Source of the DNA: Gp6-AA40 sp036407095
Lineage (GTDB): Bacteria; Acidobacteriota; Vicinamibacteria; Vicinamibacterales; UBA2999
Reading direction: 5' to 3'
DNA length: 64,000 nt
NCBI GenBank assembly: GCA_036407095.1
Contig: DASWZV010000090.1
Location: 62,001-126,000, forward strand
Position numbers and translations under genes: made by a program. Below the pieces are notes generated by a model. It saw only the letters and a list, made by a program, of their open reading frames with translations. It did no database searches and was not told the origin of the DNA. The first letter of the stretch is position 1, and each line of letters starts with the position of its first letter. Of the stretch, positions 30,506 to 39,333 are shown piece by piece.

Positions 30506-33500
30506 TCAAGCCGGCTTGCTGGGCCCGTTGAGTACATCCTGCAGCGCGTTCATGCCGACGGGTTTGGTGAAGAAGTGGTCGAACACCTCGAGCGCGCGCT
30601 TCTTGTCCTGTTCCTGTCCCCACCCGCTGATCGCCACCAGCGTGATGCTCCCGTCGCGCCGCTGGCGAATCTGCTTCGCCAGTTCGACGCCGTTCATCAC
30701 CGGCATCCCGATGTCCAGGATCATCACCGTAGGCCGATAGCTATCGACCAGCGCCAGCGCACTCGCCGCATCGTAGACGACGCGAACGTCGGCGCCCAGC
30801 ATGCTGAGGAGGAGGCCCAGGCTGTTCGATGTGTCCTCGTTGTCGTCCACGACAACGATGCGGTGACGGGAGATCTCCGCTGCCAGCGCCGGTTCATTCC
30901 GGACAGCAGACGGTCCCGACGCCAGCGGCAGCTTGATCACGAACTCGCTGCCGTGGCCGATGCCGGCACTGTGCGCCTCGACGGTGCCGCCATGCAGCCG
31001 GACCAGTGCCCGCACCAGCGTCAGGCCCAGCCCGAGACCGCTCTGCGGCGAGCCGTCGTCGGTCACCTGCATGAAGATGTCGAAGATGTGCGGAAGCACG
31101 TCGGCATTGAGCCCGCGCCCGTCGTCTTTCACGGAGATGCTGGCACGTCCGTCCTCGCGAGCCACGGTAATGGCGATCGAGCCGCTCCGGCTCGAGTACT
31201 TCGTCGCGTTGTTGAGCAAGTTCGAGATCGCCTGCGAGATTCGAACCGGATCTGCATCGAGATACAACGTCTCCTGCGGCAGGCTCACAACGAGGCGTTG
31301 ACCTGCGCGGTCGATCGACGGCTGGTTCGCTTCCACCGCGACGTTGACGCATTCGGAGAGCGAGATGCGTTCGCGCCGCAGCGTCACCTTGTCGAGCGTG
31401 ATGCGTGAGATGTCCAGGAGGTCATCGACCAGACGCATCAGATGGGTCAGCTGCCGGCGCATGGTGAGACGCGCCTGTTCCGCGGACTTCGCCGACACCT
31501 CGGGCAGATTCAGAATATCGAGCGCCGTCCGCAGGGGCGCGAGCGGATTCCGGAGCTCATGTGCCAGCGTCGCGAGGAATTCGTTCTTGCGGCGATCGGC
31601 CTCCCGCAGGTGCTGTTCGGACGCGCGGCGTTCGGTCACGTCGACGAACGTCATGACAACGCCGTCGATGCGCTCGTCATAGGTGCGGTACGGCGCCAGC
31701 CGCATCATCTGCCATCGGCCGTCTTTGGTCTGTACCTCGCGCTCGACCCGCTCGAGGTCATCGAGCACCCTGTCGATGTCCGACTGCAGGTCGGTATTGA
31801 TCAGGTGCGAGTTGATGTCAGAGAGCGGACGGCCGCGATCGCTCGGGATCAGCGAGAAGATGTCGCGGGCTCTCGGCGTGAACAGCTTGATGCGCGAGGA
31901 GCGGTCCAGGAAGATGGTGCCGATATCGGTCGAGTTGACCAGGTTCTGGATGTCGTTGTTGGCCTGCGACTGCTCTTCGATCTTGACCTTGAGCTCCTGA
32001 TTGACGGTCCGCAGCTCCTCGTTCACGGACTGCAGTTCTTCCTTGCTCGTTTCGAGCTCCTCGGTCGCCGACCGCAGCTCTTCGTTGATCGCCTGGAGCT
32101 CTTCGTTCGACGCCTTCAGCTCCTCGGCCTGCGTTTCGTGCTGCTCGATCGTGGCGCGCAGCTGGGACTTCAGCCGAATGACCTCCTCTTCGAGTTGCCG
32201 GGCAGGCTCCGTCGAGCTGACCGAGGCCGAAGACTCGGAAGTGGTGACTTCACCACCGTCATCCGACTCGTTGAACACGATGAGGAAGAATCCGCGCGCC
32301 GGATCTTCATTGCGCAGCACTGGCTTCACGAACACATCGACCAGCACCTGGTGATCGTCGATGCGGACCTTCAGTCCGCGTGCGTCGACGTTCGTGCGGT
32401 TTTGAGCCGCCTGGTAGAGCGCCGTGCGCAGTTCGAGCCTCATCTCCGGCCGCACCGTCCGAAGCACGTTCTGCGACGGCTCTCCTCCCCCGAACTGGAG
32501 ATAGCGGCCCGCCCGCTCGGAGAGATGGACGATGTCGTGTTCCTCGTTCACGACCAGCGAGGGCGGCGCATACTGCTCCAGCAGACGCTGGTGCAGATCC
32601 GGATACGACTGTCGCTCGCGCACCCGCACTTCCGACGCTCGGTCTCCGGACGGCGCGTCCTTCTGGCGCGGCGAAATGGCGACCAGCGGCACCGAAAATC
32701 GCGCGGGCACGGGCCGGCTCTGAAACAGATGCGTCGACTTGTCGACGGTCGCGAACAGGTCGCCGGCGCCGTCGACCGACTCGGACGACCCGAGGAGCAG
32801 GTACCCACTCGGGGTCAACGCAAAATGCAGCACCTCGATGACGCGATTCTGCGCCGCACGATTGAGATAGATCAGCAGGTTACGGCACGAGACCAGGTCG
32901 AGATGCGAGAACGGCGGATCCTTGATGAGATTGTGGTGCGCGAAGAGCACGATCTCGCGGATCTCCTTCCGGACGCGGTACCGTTCGCCCTCTTTGGTGA
33001 AGAACCGGCGCAGCCGCTCGGGCGAGACGTCGGCGGCATCGTTCAGCGTGTATAGCCCTTCGCGGGCGGCCGCCACGGCCGCTTCGTCGATGTCGGTGGC
33101 AAACACCTGCAAGGACGGACCACCGGGTACGTTCGCGCCGAACTCGGTCAGCAGCATCGCGATCGAGTACGCCTCCTCGCCGGTCGCGCAGCCCGCCACC
33201 CAGACGCGAACCTGATCGTCCTCGCCCTTGTCCGCGAAGATTCTCGGCAACACGGTCCGTTCGAGTGCCGCAAACGACTCGGGATCGCGAAAGAAGGAGG
33301 TGACGCTGATCAGCAGGTCCTTGAGCAGCGCCGACGCTTCTTCGGGCCGCTCCTGCATGAAGTGCGCGTACGATGCCAGATCGGTGAGCTGATGGACGCC
33401 GATGCGCCGTTCGATCCGGCGCAGCACGGTCGCGCGCTTGTAGTTGCTGAAGTCGTGTCCCGTCCGGGTGCGAACGCGCGCGAAGATCTCGCGCAGCGCG

Positions 33501-34126
33501 CGCTCGTCCGATTCGATGCGCTCGCCGGGCTCTTCAGGGATCCGAACCGTGCCGAGGCGATCGCGATACGCGAGGATGCGCGCCGGCATCTCCCCGACCG
33601 GCAACACCTGATCGACCAGCTCGGTGGCGATCGCATGCCGCGGCATGTCGGGGTAGTCGGCTTCCTCGGGATCCTGCACCAGGCAGATCCCGCCGCGTTC
33701 CTTGACACGCTTCAACCCCATCGAACCATTGGCACCTGTGCCCGAGAGCACGACGCAGACCGAGTACGCGCCGTGCGCATCGGCCAGCGTACGAAAGAAC
33801 ACGTCCACCGGTGCCCGGCGCTCTTCAATCCGCGTAATCTCGGATGCCGAGAGGTGGCCGTCGAGCAGCGTCATGCTGACGTTCGGCGAGATGACGTAGG
33901 CGTGGTTCGGCTCGACGCGCACCCGGTCGCGCACTTCGACGACTGGAATCGCCGCCGATACCTGCAGCACTTCGGCGAGGTGGCTCTCGTGTTCCGGCGA
34001 CAGGTGCAGCACGAGAACGTACGCGATGCCGCTATCGGCCGGGACGTGCTCGAAGAACTCCTTGAATGCGCGAATGCCACCCGCCGAGGCGCCGATCCCG
34101 ACGATGAGGAATTCGTTGCTGTCCAT
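30506..34126 (-). CDS. CheB-CheR-PAS-histidine kinase-receiver fusion
   Basis: 1206 residues from ATG 34126 (a GTG at 34153 is also possible). Order: CheB methylesterase-like domain (1-185; GASAGG with Ser14, His41), CheR methyltransferase (about 200-470; FFRDPESFAALE, VWVAGCATGEEAYSIAMLL), a long coiled coil (about 640-700, LKASNEELQAINEELRSATEE), a PAS domain, HisKA with LAHELRNPLAPL (His856), HATPase (NLLNNATKY, DDGRGL, GLGLGLTLV) and a C-terminal receiver (Asp1138 in LDIGMPVMNG). In the CheB domain the third catalytic residue is Asn133 (SGTGANGSMG) instead of Asp. No chemoreceptor or CheA/CheW genes lie nearby, so it probably works as a stand-alone sensory hub. A second CheB gene starts upstream on the same strand. 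Confidence 0.93.
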   Translation of the reverse strand: MDSNEFLIVGIGASAGGIRAFKEFFEHVPADSGIAYVLVLHLSPEHESHLAEVLQVSAAIPVVEVRDRVRVEPNHAYVISPNVSMTLLDGHLSASEITRIEERRAPVDVFFRTLADAHGAYSVCVVLSGTGANGSMGLKRVKERGGICLVQDPEEADYPDMPRHAIATELVDQVLPVGEMPARILAYRDRLGTVRIPEEPGERIESDERALREIFARVRTRTGHDFSNYKRATVLRRIERRIGVHQLTDLASYAHFMQERPEEASALLKDLLISVTSFFRDPESFAALERTVLPRIFADKGEDDQVRVWVAGCATGEEAYSIAMLLTEFGANVPGGPSLQVFATDIDEAAVAAAREGLYTLNDAADVSPERLRRFFTKEGERYRVRKEIREIVLFAHHNLIKDPPFSHLDLVSCRNLLIYLNRAAQNRVIEVLHFALTPSGYLLLGSSESVDGAGDLFATVDKSTHLFQSRPVPARFSVPLVAISPRQKDAPSGDRASEVRVRERQSYPDLHQRLLEQYAPPSLVVNEEHDIVHLSERAGRYLQFGGGEPSQNVLRTVRPEMRLELRTALYQAAQNRTNVDARGLKVRIDDHQVLVDVFVKPVLRNEDPARGFFLIVFNESDDGGEVTTSESSASVSSTEPARQLEEEVIRLKSQLRATIEQHETQAEELKASNEELQAINEELRSATEELETSKEELQSVNEELRTVNQELKVKIEEQSQANNDIQNLVNSTDIGTIFLDRSSRIKLFTPRARDIFSLIPSDRGRPLSDINSHLINTDLQSDIDRVLDDLERVEREVQTKDGRWQMMRLAPYRTYDERIDGVVMTFVDVTERRASEQHLREADRRKNEFLATLAHELRNPLAPLRTALDILNLPEVSAKSAEQARLTMRRQLTHLMRLVDDLLDISRITLDKVTLRRERISLSECVNVAVEANQPSIDRAGQRLVVSLPQETLYLDADPVRISQAISNLLNNATKYSSRSGSIAITVAREDGRASISVKDDGRGLNADVLPHIFDIFMQVTDDGSPQSGLGLGLTLVRALVRLHGGTVEAHSAGIGHGSEFVIKLPLASGPSAVRNEPALAAEISRHRIVVVDDNEDTSNSLGLLLSMLGADVRVVYDAASALALVDSYRPTVMILDIGMPVMNGVELAKQIRQRRDGSITLVAISGWGQEQDKKRALEVFDHFFTKPVGMNALQDVLNGPSKPA

Positions 34127-34213
34127 GGAATGGCTGGTCCCCCGTTGCGACACGGGAAACCCTGATCGCGCTCAGGGTATCACCGTTACCGGTCAAGGGG
34201 GGAACAGCGCACG

Positions 34214-35224
34214 TCAGAGTGTCGTCTTCAGCGCCTCACGGCTGAGAGCGATTTTGCGCACTGCCTCGGCGTCTGCACCCGCGGCTTTTGACCTCGCGAC
34301 GAGATCCCGCATCGCAGCCTCATCATGGCGCCTCATGTGCTCGGCCAGTTGTTTGAGGAGGATCTGCGCCTCTTCGAGCGACCGTACCCCTGCCCATAGG
34401 GTCGCCTCGATCCCCTCGCCGATGGCTGCGATGAGCGTCTCGACCGAGTAGGCGTGGCCGGTGTGGCATCTGAAACGCAGGAGGCCGTCGTCGGCGACTT
34501 GCAACAGTACGCCGTGACACTCCGGACAGGCGATCGACGATGGGGCGCCGAGTTGCTGGACGCCCGCATCGATCGGGTTCCTTTCCTTCGCAATCTCCAC
34601 TTCGACCTCCAGTGCTGGCGGTGTCTCCGGCCGAGGCGCTCCGGGCAACGGCCTATCGGCAAGTTGTGTCAGGAGCGGTCCCATCTCGGCCATGGGGACG
34701 CAGTAGTCGATGGCGACATGTCGTGCCGCGTTCGCCGGCATGGACGGATACAGTGCTTCACCCGGGTCCTGGATGACCGTGGCACCACCAAGACGCTTGA
34801 TGGAGTGCAAGCCGGCTGTTCCATCGTCGAGCCCGCCGGACACGAGCACGCCGATGACAGCAGGGCCGTAGGTTTGAGCCGCCGAGCGAAACAGCGGATC
34901 GATGGCGGGCCTGAAGCGGTTCTCGCGCGGACCCTTCGTCAGCTGAAGCGCGCCGGGCTCGATCATCAGATGATGATCTGGTGGTGCTACGTAAAAATGT
35001 CCGGGCTGCATACGTACGCCGGATGTCGCGTGCTCGGCGGGAAGCGCTCCCGAACGGGCAAGAATCGACGGCAACAGGCCCGGCGAATCGGGTGCCGTAT
35101 GCAGCACCACGCAAATTGGCGCGGAAAAATCTTCCGGGAGATTGGATGCGAGCGTCCTGAGCGCTTCGATCCCCCCTGCCGAGCCTCCGATGACGACGAG
35201 TCGGCTCCGCCGGTTGGCTACCAT
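34214..35224 (-). CDS. Stand-alone CheB methylesterase with C-terminal zinc-ribbon-like segment
   Basis: A 336-residue protein: a CheB methylesterase domain without receiver (GGSAGG with Ser15, His42, SGGLDDGTAG retaining the acidic residue). It is followed by a C-terminal extension with CPECHGVLLQ...FRCHTGHAYS, four Cys/His positions resembling a zinc ribbon, and a helical tail. CheB removes methyl groups from receptor glutamates. With no chemoreceptor in view, the target may instead be the neighbouring fusion kinase or a distant receptor. It lies 87 bases upstream of the CheB-CheR kinase on the same strand, so co-transcription is likely. Confidence 0.88.
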   Translation of the reverse strand: MVANRRSRLVVIGGSAGGIEALRTLASNLPEDFSAPICVVLHTAPDSPGLLPSILARSGALPAEHATSGVRMQPGHFYVAPPDHHLMIEPGALQLTKGPRENRFRPAIDPLFRSAAQTYGPAVIGVLVSGGLDDGTAGLHSIKRLGGATVIQDPGEALYPSMPANAARHVAIDYCVPMAEMGPLLTQLADRPLPGAPRPETPPALEVEVEIAKERNPIDAGVQQLGAPSSIACPECHGVLLQVADDGLLRFRCHTGHAYSVETLIAAIGEGIEATLWAGVRSLEEAQILLKQLAEHMRRHDEAAMRDLVARSKAAGADAEAVRKIALSREALKTTL

Positions 35225-35345
35225 ATCTTACGGCTCTGCAACTAACAGACCGCACCTTATCAGGTAATTGGCGTGAGGAACGTATGTTCTTAGCCGGACG
35301 GTCGCCTCCATATTCGTCAGTCAGGATATAAGGTAGCCGCATTCG

Positions 35346-36461
35346 ATGAAGATCTTGACCACGCATGTCGGAAGCCTTCCTGGACCGGCTGGCTTCAATC
35401 CCGTCTCGCCGCGTTCAGATGACCATCTCCGACTCAGTGTTCAGTGGGTCGTCGATCAGCAGCGATCCATCCACGTCGACGTCATCAACGAAGGCGAGCT
35501 GACGAAGGGCGGCGACTGGCTCGCGTTCATGGACGGCCGTCTCGGCGGCTTCGAGGAGCGTCCGACGCCGGCGTCGGGTTCGATCATCGCGGCCGGCAAG
35601 GATCGCGAAGCGTTTGCCGATTTCTATCGGTATGCCGCTGATCGTCAGACGCTGTTCTTCATGCCCGATCAGCGGATGAGCACCCGGCGTCGTTATCTCG
35701 CGTGCACGTCGCCGATCACCTACACCGGCGCGCCCGCGCTCGAGCGCGAGCTCTCGCTGTTTCGATCGGTCGTCGGTGATTCGCGCGACTGCTTTCTGAC
35801 GAGCACGGCGCCCGCCAGTCTCGAACCTTATCGCGCCAACGAGTACTACCGCAGCTCGGAGGAATTCGTCGTCGCGCTCGCCGAAGCGTTGCGGGTCGAG
35901 TACGAAGCGATCGCCAATGCCGGCTTCCTCCTGCAGATCGACGACGCGTGGCTGGTGGCGCTGTGGGATCGCATCGGCATCGGGATGGGCCTGGAGCCGT
36001 TCAGGAAGTACTGCCTGATGCGGATCGACGCGCTCAATACCGCGCTTCGCAACGTTCCCATCGAACGCGTCCGCTATCACTTGTGCTGGGGCAGCTGGCA
36101 CGGGCCCCACGCATTCGATCTCCCGCTGGCCGATATCGTCGACGTGATGCTGCACGTGAAGGCGAGGTACTACTCGTTCGAAGCCGCCAACGTGAGGCAC
36201 GAGCACGAGTGGCAGATCTGGGAGCAGGTGAAGCTGCCGGATGACAAAGTGATCATGCCGGGCGTCGTGTCGCACTCGACCGATCTCATCGAACATCCGG
36301 AACTCGTCGCGCAGCGCATTCGACGCTTCGCGCGCCTGGTCGGGCCCGAGCGGGTGATCGCGGGCACCGACTGCGGATTTGGAGGGCGCACGCACCCCCA
36401 GATTGCGTGGGCCAAGCTCCGTTCGCTGTGTGAGGGTGCAGCACTCGCCGGCCGCCTGTAA
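35346..36461 (+). CDS. Cobalamin-independent methionine synthase (MetE C-terminal) family protein
   Basis: A 371-residue TIM-barrel protein of the MetE C-terminal/methyltransferase family. Supporting segments are the N-terminal TTHVGSLPG, HVDVINEGEL, CWGSWHGPH (His/Cys zinc-site region, about residue 240) and GTDCGFGG (second Cys ligand, about residue 340). Family members transfer or accept alkyl groups at a zinc-bound thiolate and include methionine synthases and epoxyalkane:coenzyme M transferase-like enzymes. At 371 residues it lacks the MetE N-terminal half, so a specialised alkyl transferase or C-S lyase role is plausible. A single gene between the CheB and serine hydrolase genes. Confidence 0.82.
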   Translation: MKILTTHVGSLPGPAGFNPVSPRSDDHLRLSVQWVVDQQRSIHVDVINEGELTKGGDWLAFMDGRLGGFEERPTPASGSIIAAGKDREAFADFYRYAADRQTLFFMPDQRMSTRRRYLACTSPITYTGAPALERELSLFRSVVGDSRDCFLTSTAPASLEPYRANEYYRSSEEFVVALAEALRVEYEAIANAGFLLQIDDAWLVALWDRIGIGMGLEPFRKYCLMRIDALNTALRNVPIERVRYHLCWGSWHGPHAFDLPLADIVDVMLHVKARYYSFEAANVRHEHEWQIWEQVKLPDDKVIMPGVVSHSTDLIEHPELVAQRIRRFARLVGPERVIAGTDCGFGGRTHPQIAWAKLRSLCEGAALAGRL

Positions 36462-36466
36462 AAGGT

Positions 36467-36562
36467 TTCACGCAGAGATCGCCGAGGCGCGGGGATCGCG
36501 GAGCGCTCCGGCGACGGGTGGCGCCTCCGCGATCTCTGCGCCTCGGCGATCTCGGCGTGATT
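36467..36562. repeat. Deletion derivative of long palindrome (copy F)
   Basis: It has only the outer stem: TTCACGCAGAGATCGCCGAG on the left and CTCGGCGATCTCGGCGTGA on the right. The sub-hairpins and core stem of the full element are missing. The left arm matches copy E almost base for base. Confidence 0.85.
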
Positions 36563-36585
36563 CTTTGTCCAACGCCACTAGGCAG

Positions 36586-37884
36586 CTAGTTCGTCCCGCC
36601 CGCACCGCCGCTTCCGACGATCGACTGCATCACCGCCGTCTCGAAATCATCCCGGATCTCTCCGCGTGTCGGGAGGTACGCACTCTGCGTCATGAAGATG
36701 CCGACCATGCGCTCGACTGGATCGATGAAGAAGTGCGTGTTGAACGCGCCGCTCCAGCCGAAGGTACCCTTGGAGACGAACGTATTTCGCGCCGCCGGAT
36801 CGCTGACGACGCGCACGCTCAGTCCGAAGCCTTCGCCCGCCAGCCGACCGGGCACGGTATCAGGCGCGAACACCGTCGTCATCAGGTCCACCGTCTTCGC
36901 GCTCAGCAGCCGCTTGCCATCGAGCTGCCCCTTGTCGAGCAGCATCAACGCAAACTGCAGGTAGTCTTCGGCGGTGCTGAACAGGCCGCCGCCACCTGAC
37001 AGGTAGGATCCGTTCATGAACACCGGATTCGCCGCTTTTCGCAGCGTGGCATTGGCCACTTCGTACAACGTCGCGATGCGTGCGTTCCCTTCCGCGGGAT
37101 AGAAGAACGTGTCCTTCATCCCCAGCGGTTCGAAGATCCGGTGCCGCGCGAATTGATCGAACGGCACGCCCGATGCGACCTCGACGACGCGAACGAGGAC
37201 ATCGAACCCGAACTGCGCGCTGTAGGCCCAATGCGAGCCGGGCTGGAAATCGAGCGGCACCTGCTTCAGGCGAGGCATGACCTGCGCGAGCGCCTCACCT
37301 GGCTTGGGCATGACCTCGCTCGCACGTGCGGCGCTCGTGCCGCCGCTCATCAACCCCGAGGTATGGGTCAGCAGATCGCGAACGGTGATATCGCGATCGA
37401 CCGGCACCGTGCGCGTCGCCGGCGGCGCGGACACCGCGCCCGATGGCGCCGGCGCGATGCGCCCGTCGGTGTTCAGCACTGTGGCCGACATGCCCTGCAG
37501 CTCGGGGATGAACTTCGTCACCGGATCGGTGAGCCGTAGCTTGCCTTCCTCGACCAGCATCAGCACCGCGACGCCAACGACCGGCTTGGTCATCGACATG
37601 ATGCGGAAGATCGCGTCCTTCTGCATCGGCTTCTTGGTGTCGAGGTCCATCAGCCCGTGCGTTTCGAAGTGCGCGATGCGGCCGTTGCGCGCGACCAGCG
37701 TGACCGCGCCGGCAAAACTCTTCGCCGCAATCTGACGCTGCATCAGCTCGCCGATCCGCTTGAGACGCTCGCTGGACAGCCCCACGTCTTCCGGCCTCGC
37801 AGTGGACGTAGCAGCAGCCATCGGTCCCGCGAGCACAGTCCAGCACAGCAAGATGACCACCACCGGCTTCAATAGTGTCCGCAC
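36586..37884 (-). CDS. Exported serine hydrolase, class C beta-lactamase family
   Basis: From GTG 37884 the product is 432 residues with a signal peptide (LLKPVVVILLCWTVLAGPMAAA). The beta-lactamase/esterase fold is shown by SxxK at Ser97-Met-Thr-Lys100, the HTSGL stretch, and YSAQ as the likely Tyr-x-Asn-like site. These are typically D-aminopeptidases, carboxyesterases or penicillin-binding-like hydrolases rather than true beta-lactamases. The start is set by AAGGAGA 6 bases upstream. The longer frame that reaches 38028 simply reads through the repeat at 37919-38140 and is an artefact. Confidence 0.85.
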   Translation of the reverse strand: MRTLLKPVVVILLCWTVLAGPMAAATSTARPEDVGLSSERLKRIGELMQRQIAAKSFAGAVTLVARNGRIAHFETHGLMDLDTKKPMQKDAIFRIMSMTKPVVGVAVLMLVEEGKLRLTDPVTKFIPELQGMSATVLNTDGRIAPAPSGAVSAPPATRTVPVDRDITVRDLLTHTSGLMSGGTSAARASEVMPKPGEALAQVMPRLKQVPLDFQPGSHWAYSAQFGFDVLVRVVEVASGVPFDQFARHRIFEPLGMKDTFFYPAEGNARIATLYEVANATLRKAANPVFMNGSYLSGGGGLFSTAEDYLQFALMLLDKGQLDGKRLLSAKTVDLMTTVFAPDTVPGRLAGEGFGLSVRVVSDPAARNTFVSKGTFGWSGAFNTHFFIDPVERMVGIFMTQSAYLPTRGEIRDDFETAVMQSIVGSGGAGGTN

Positions 37885-37890
37885 GGTCGT

Positions 37891-37897
37891 TCTCCTT
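37891..37897 (-). promoter_or_regulatory. Ribosome-binding site deciding start 37884
   Basis: AAGGAGA on the minus strand, followed by a 6-base spacer and GTG 37884. Confidence 0.75.
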
Positions 37898-37918
37898 CGT
37901 TGCGGGATCATAGCGTTG

Positions 37919-38140
37919 TTCACGCAGAGATCGCGGAGGCGCAGAGATCGCGGAGGCGACGGGTGGTCGCCGGCCTGCGGCCGGCGGATGGATAGAGAGG
38001 AAGCGAAGAAAACGAACGCCAGCTGCATTGAAGGGCGCTCGTTTTCTTCACTTCCTCTCTATCCACTCGCGCGTAGCGCGAGCCACCCGTCGCTGGAGCG
38101 CTCCGCGATCTCTGCGCCTCCGCGATCTCTGCGTGAGATC
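37919..38140. repeat. Long palindromic element, family 1, copy D
   Basis: About 220 bp in the same orientation as copy A (GCCGGCCTGCGGCCGGC on the left). The core stem carries a paired change not seen in other copies: GGATAGAGAGG with CCTCTCTATCC, where others have C and G at that pair. It fills the space between two divergent genes. Confidence 0.92.
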
Positions 38141-38200
38141 TTATTGCCCGCCCCCCTCCGCGTGCCGACATCGAGTATTCTCAGGCGGCATACCTTTGAT

Positions 38201-38207
38201 AAGGAGA
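38201..38207 (+). promoter_or_regulatory. Ribosome-binding site deciding start 38214
   Basis: AAGGAGA followed by six bases and ATG 38214. It rules out the longer frame that begins within repeat D. Confidence 0.75.
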
Positions 38208-38213
38208 GGCCTC

Positions 38214-39278
38214 ATGCGCGTCCTTCCTGTTGCCCTTGCCACCTGCCTGCTCAGCGTTCTCGTCGCTGCCCAGGGACAGGTGCCGAATCCCACGAACAAG
38301 ACGGGCGTCATCGGCCTGATGCACGCGATCCACTCCACCAACGATGTGGAGAAGACGCTCGCGTTCTATCAGAGCGTGTTCGGGCTGAGTGGTCAGGTGC
38401 GCGGCTTCGACCCGAAGGGCCCGCGGGTCCTCACGAATTCTCCGACCGCAACACTCCGCGTGGCGATGACGCAGCTGCGGGGAGCATTCAACTTCGAGCT
38501 CACCCAGTTCGGCGATCTCGAACGCCAGACGAACAAGCAGCCCGATATTCAGGATCCAGGCGCGCCGATGATGAAGATCCTCGTCCGGAATCTCGACGAG
38601 GTCGTCGCGAACGCCAAGAAGGTCAGCGCGCCGATCGTCACGAAGGGCGGCATGCCGGTCACGGCGCCGACGCCGATCGGCACCGCGAAGGCGATCATCA
38701 TGCGCGACCCTGACGGCTACTTCGTCGAGGCCATCCAGGCCACGCCGGCGATCGTCGCCCAGACCGACGCGATCCCGGCGCCACCCGCACGGGGTAATCA
38801 ACCCGTCGCGCCTGCCCCGCCGAGTCAGGTCGTCGGCGCAATCATGGCGCTCACCGTGCGCGACATGGACGAAACGCTGAAGTACTGGAACGGCGTGCTC
38901 GGCATGGAGATGCCCGCGGCTGACAAGTTCTCGAGCGACCAGACGATGCTGGATCTGATGGGGCTCCCGAAGGGCGCGTCCTATCGGATCTCGAGCGGCG
39001 TGATCTCCGGCAGTCCGGCGCGGATCCAGTTCATCGAAGTCAAAGGGGTGCAACGCAAGCCGTTCGATCTGCGCGTGACCGATGCGATGGCGTGCGGCAT
39101 GGCCATCCGGGTCGGGCACATCAAGGACGTGCTGACCAGAATCAAGGCGAGCGGCGGGCGGATTCTCTCCCGCAACGAAGAGCTCGTTGAATGGAGCGAC
39201 ACGATCCGCAACGTGTTCGTGAAAGATCCCAACGGCCTGAACCTCGAGCTCGTCGGCAGCGCCGATCCCAACCTCTGA
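38214..39278 (+). CDS. Exported protein with two VOC (glyoxalase/dioxygenase fold) domains
   Basis: From ATG 38214 the product is 354 residues. A signal peptide (VLPVALATCLLSVLVAAQ) is followed by two VOC modules at about residues 35-180 (GLMHAIHSTNDVEKTLAFYQSVFG, IIMRDPDGYFVEAIQ) and 210-350 (IMALTVRDMDETLKYWNGVLGM, VFVKDPNGLNLELVG). VOC proteins bind a metal in paired beta-alpha-beta-beta-beta units and include glyoxalases, extradiol dioxygenases and resistance proteins. Export is unusual for a glyoxalase. The final E in FVEAIQ and LELVG could be metal ligands. A second, smaller exported VOC gene lies at 47249. Confidence 0.85.
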   Translation: MRVLPVALATCLLSVLVAAQGQVPNPTNKTGVIGLMHAIHSTNDVEKTLAFYQSVFGLSGQVRGFDPKGPRVLTNSPTATLRVAMTQLRGAFNFELTQFGDLERQTNKQPDIQDPGAPMMKILVRNLDEVVANAKKVSAPIVTKGGMPVTAPTPIGTAKAIIMRDPDGYFVEAIQATPAIVAQTDAIPAPPARGNQPVAPAPPSQVVGAIMALTVRDMDETLKYWNGVLGMEMPAADKFSSDQTMLDLMGLPKGASYRISSGVISGSPARIQFIEVKGVQRKPFDLRVTDAMACGMAIRVGHIKDVLTRIKASGGRILSRNEELVEWSDTIRNVFVKDPNGLNLELVGSADPNL

Positions 39279-39333
39279 CGTCGGCGGATCGAAAAGGTCG
39301 GCGGCCGAAAGGACGCGCCTTACCATTTGATCT

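Noticed and set aside
31442..33055. A 537-codon plus-strand frame antisense to the CheB-CheR kinase
   Set aside because: Shadow of the kinase coiled-coil and PAS region; composition atypical and no start signal.
36586..37884. Calling the serine hydrolase a beta-lactamase resistance gene
   Set aside because: SxxK alone is shared by many esterases and peptidases, and the other class C lactamase motifs are not clear enough.
37760..38713. Frames reading through repeat D into neighbouring genes (N-terminal 'DREEAKKTN'-like peptides)
   Set aside because: The peptide is only the translation of the palindrome and recurs wherever the repeat occurs. The neighbouring genes have their own ribosome-binding sites at 37891-37897 and 38201-38207.
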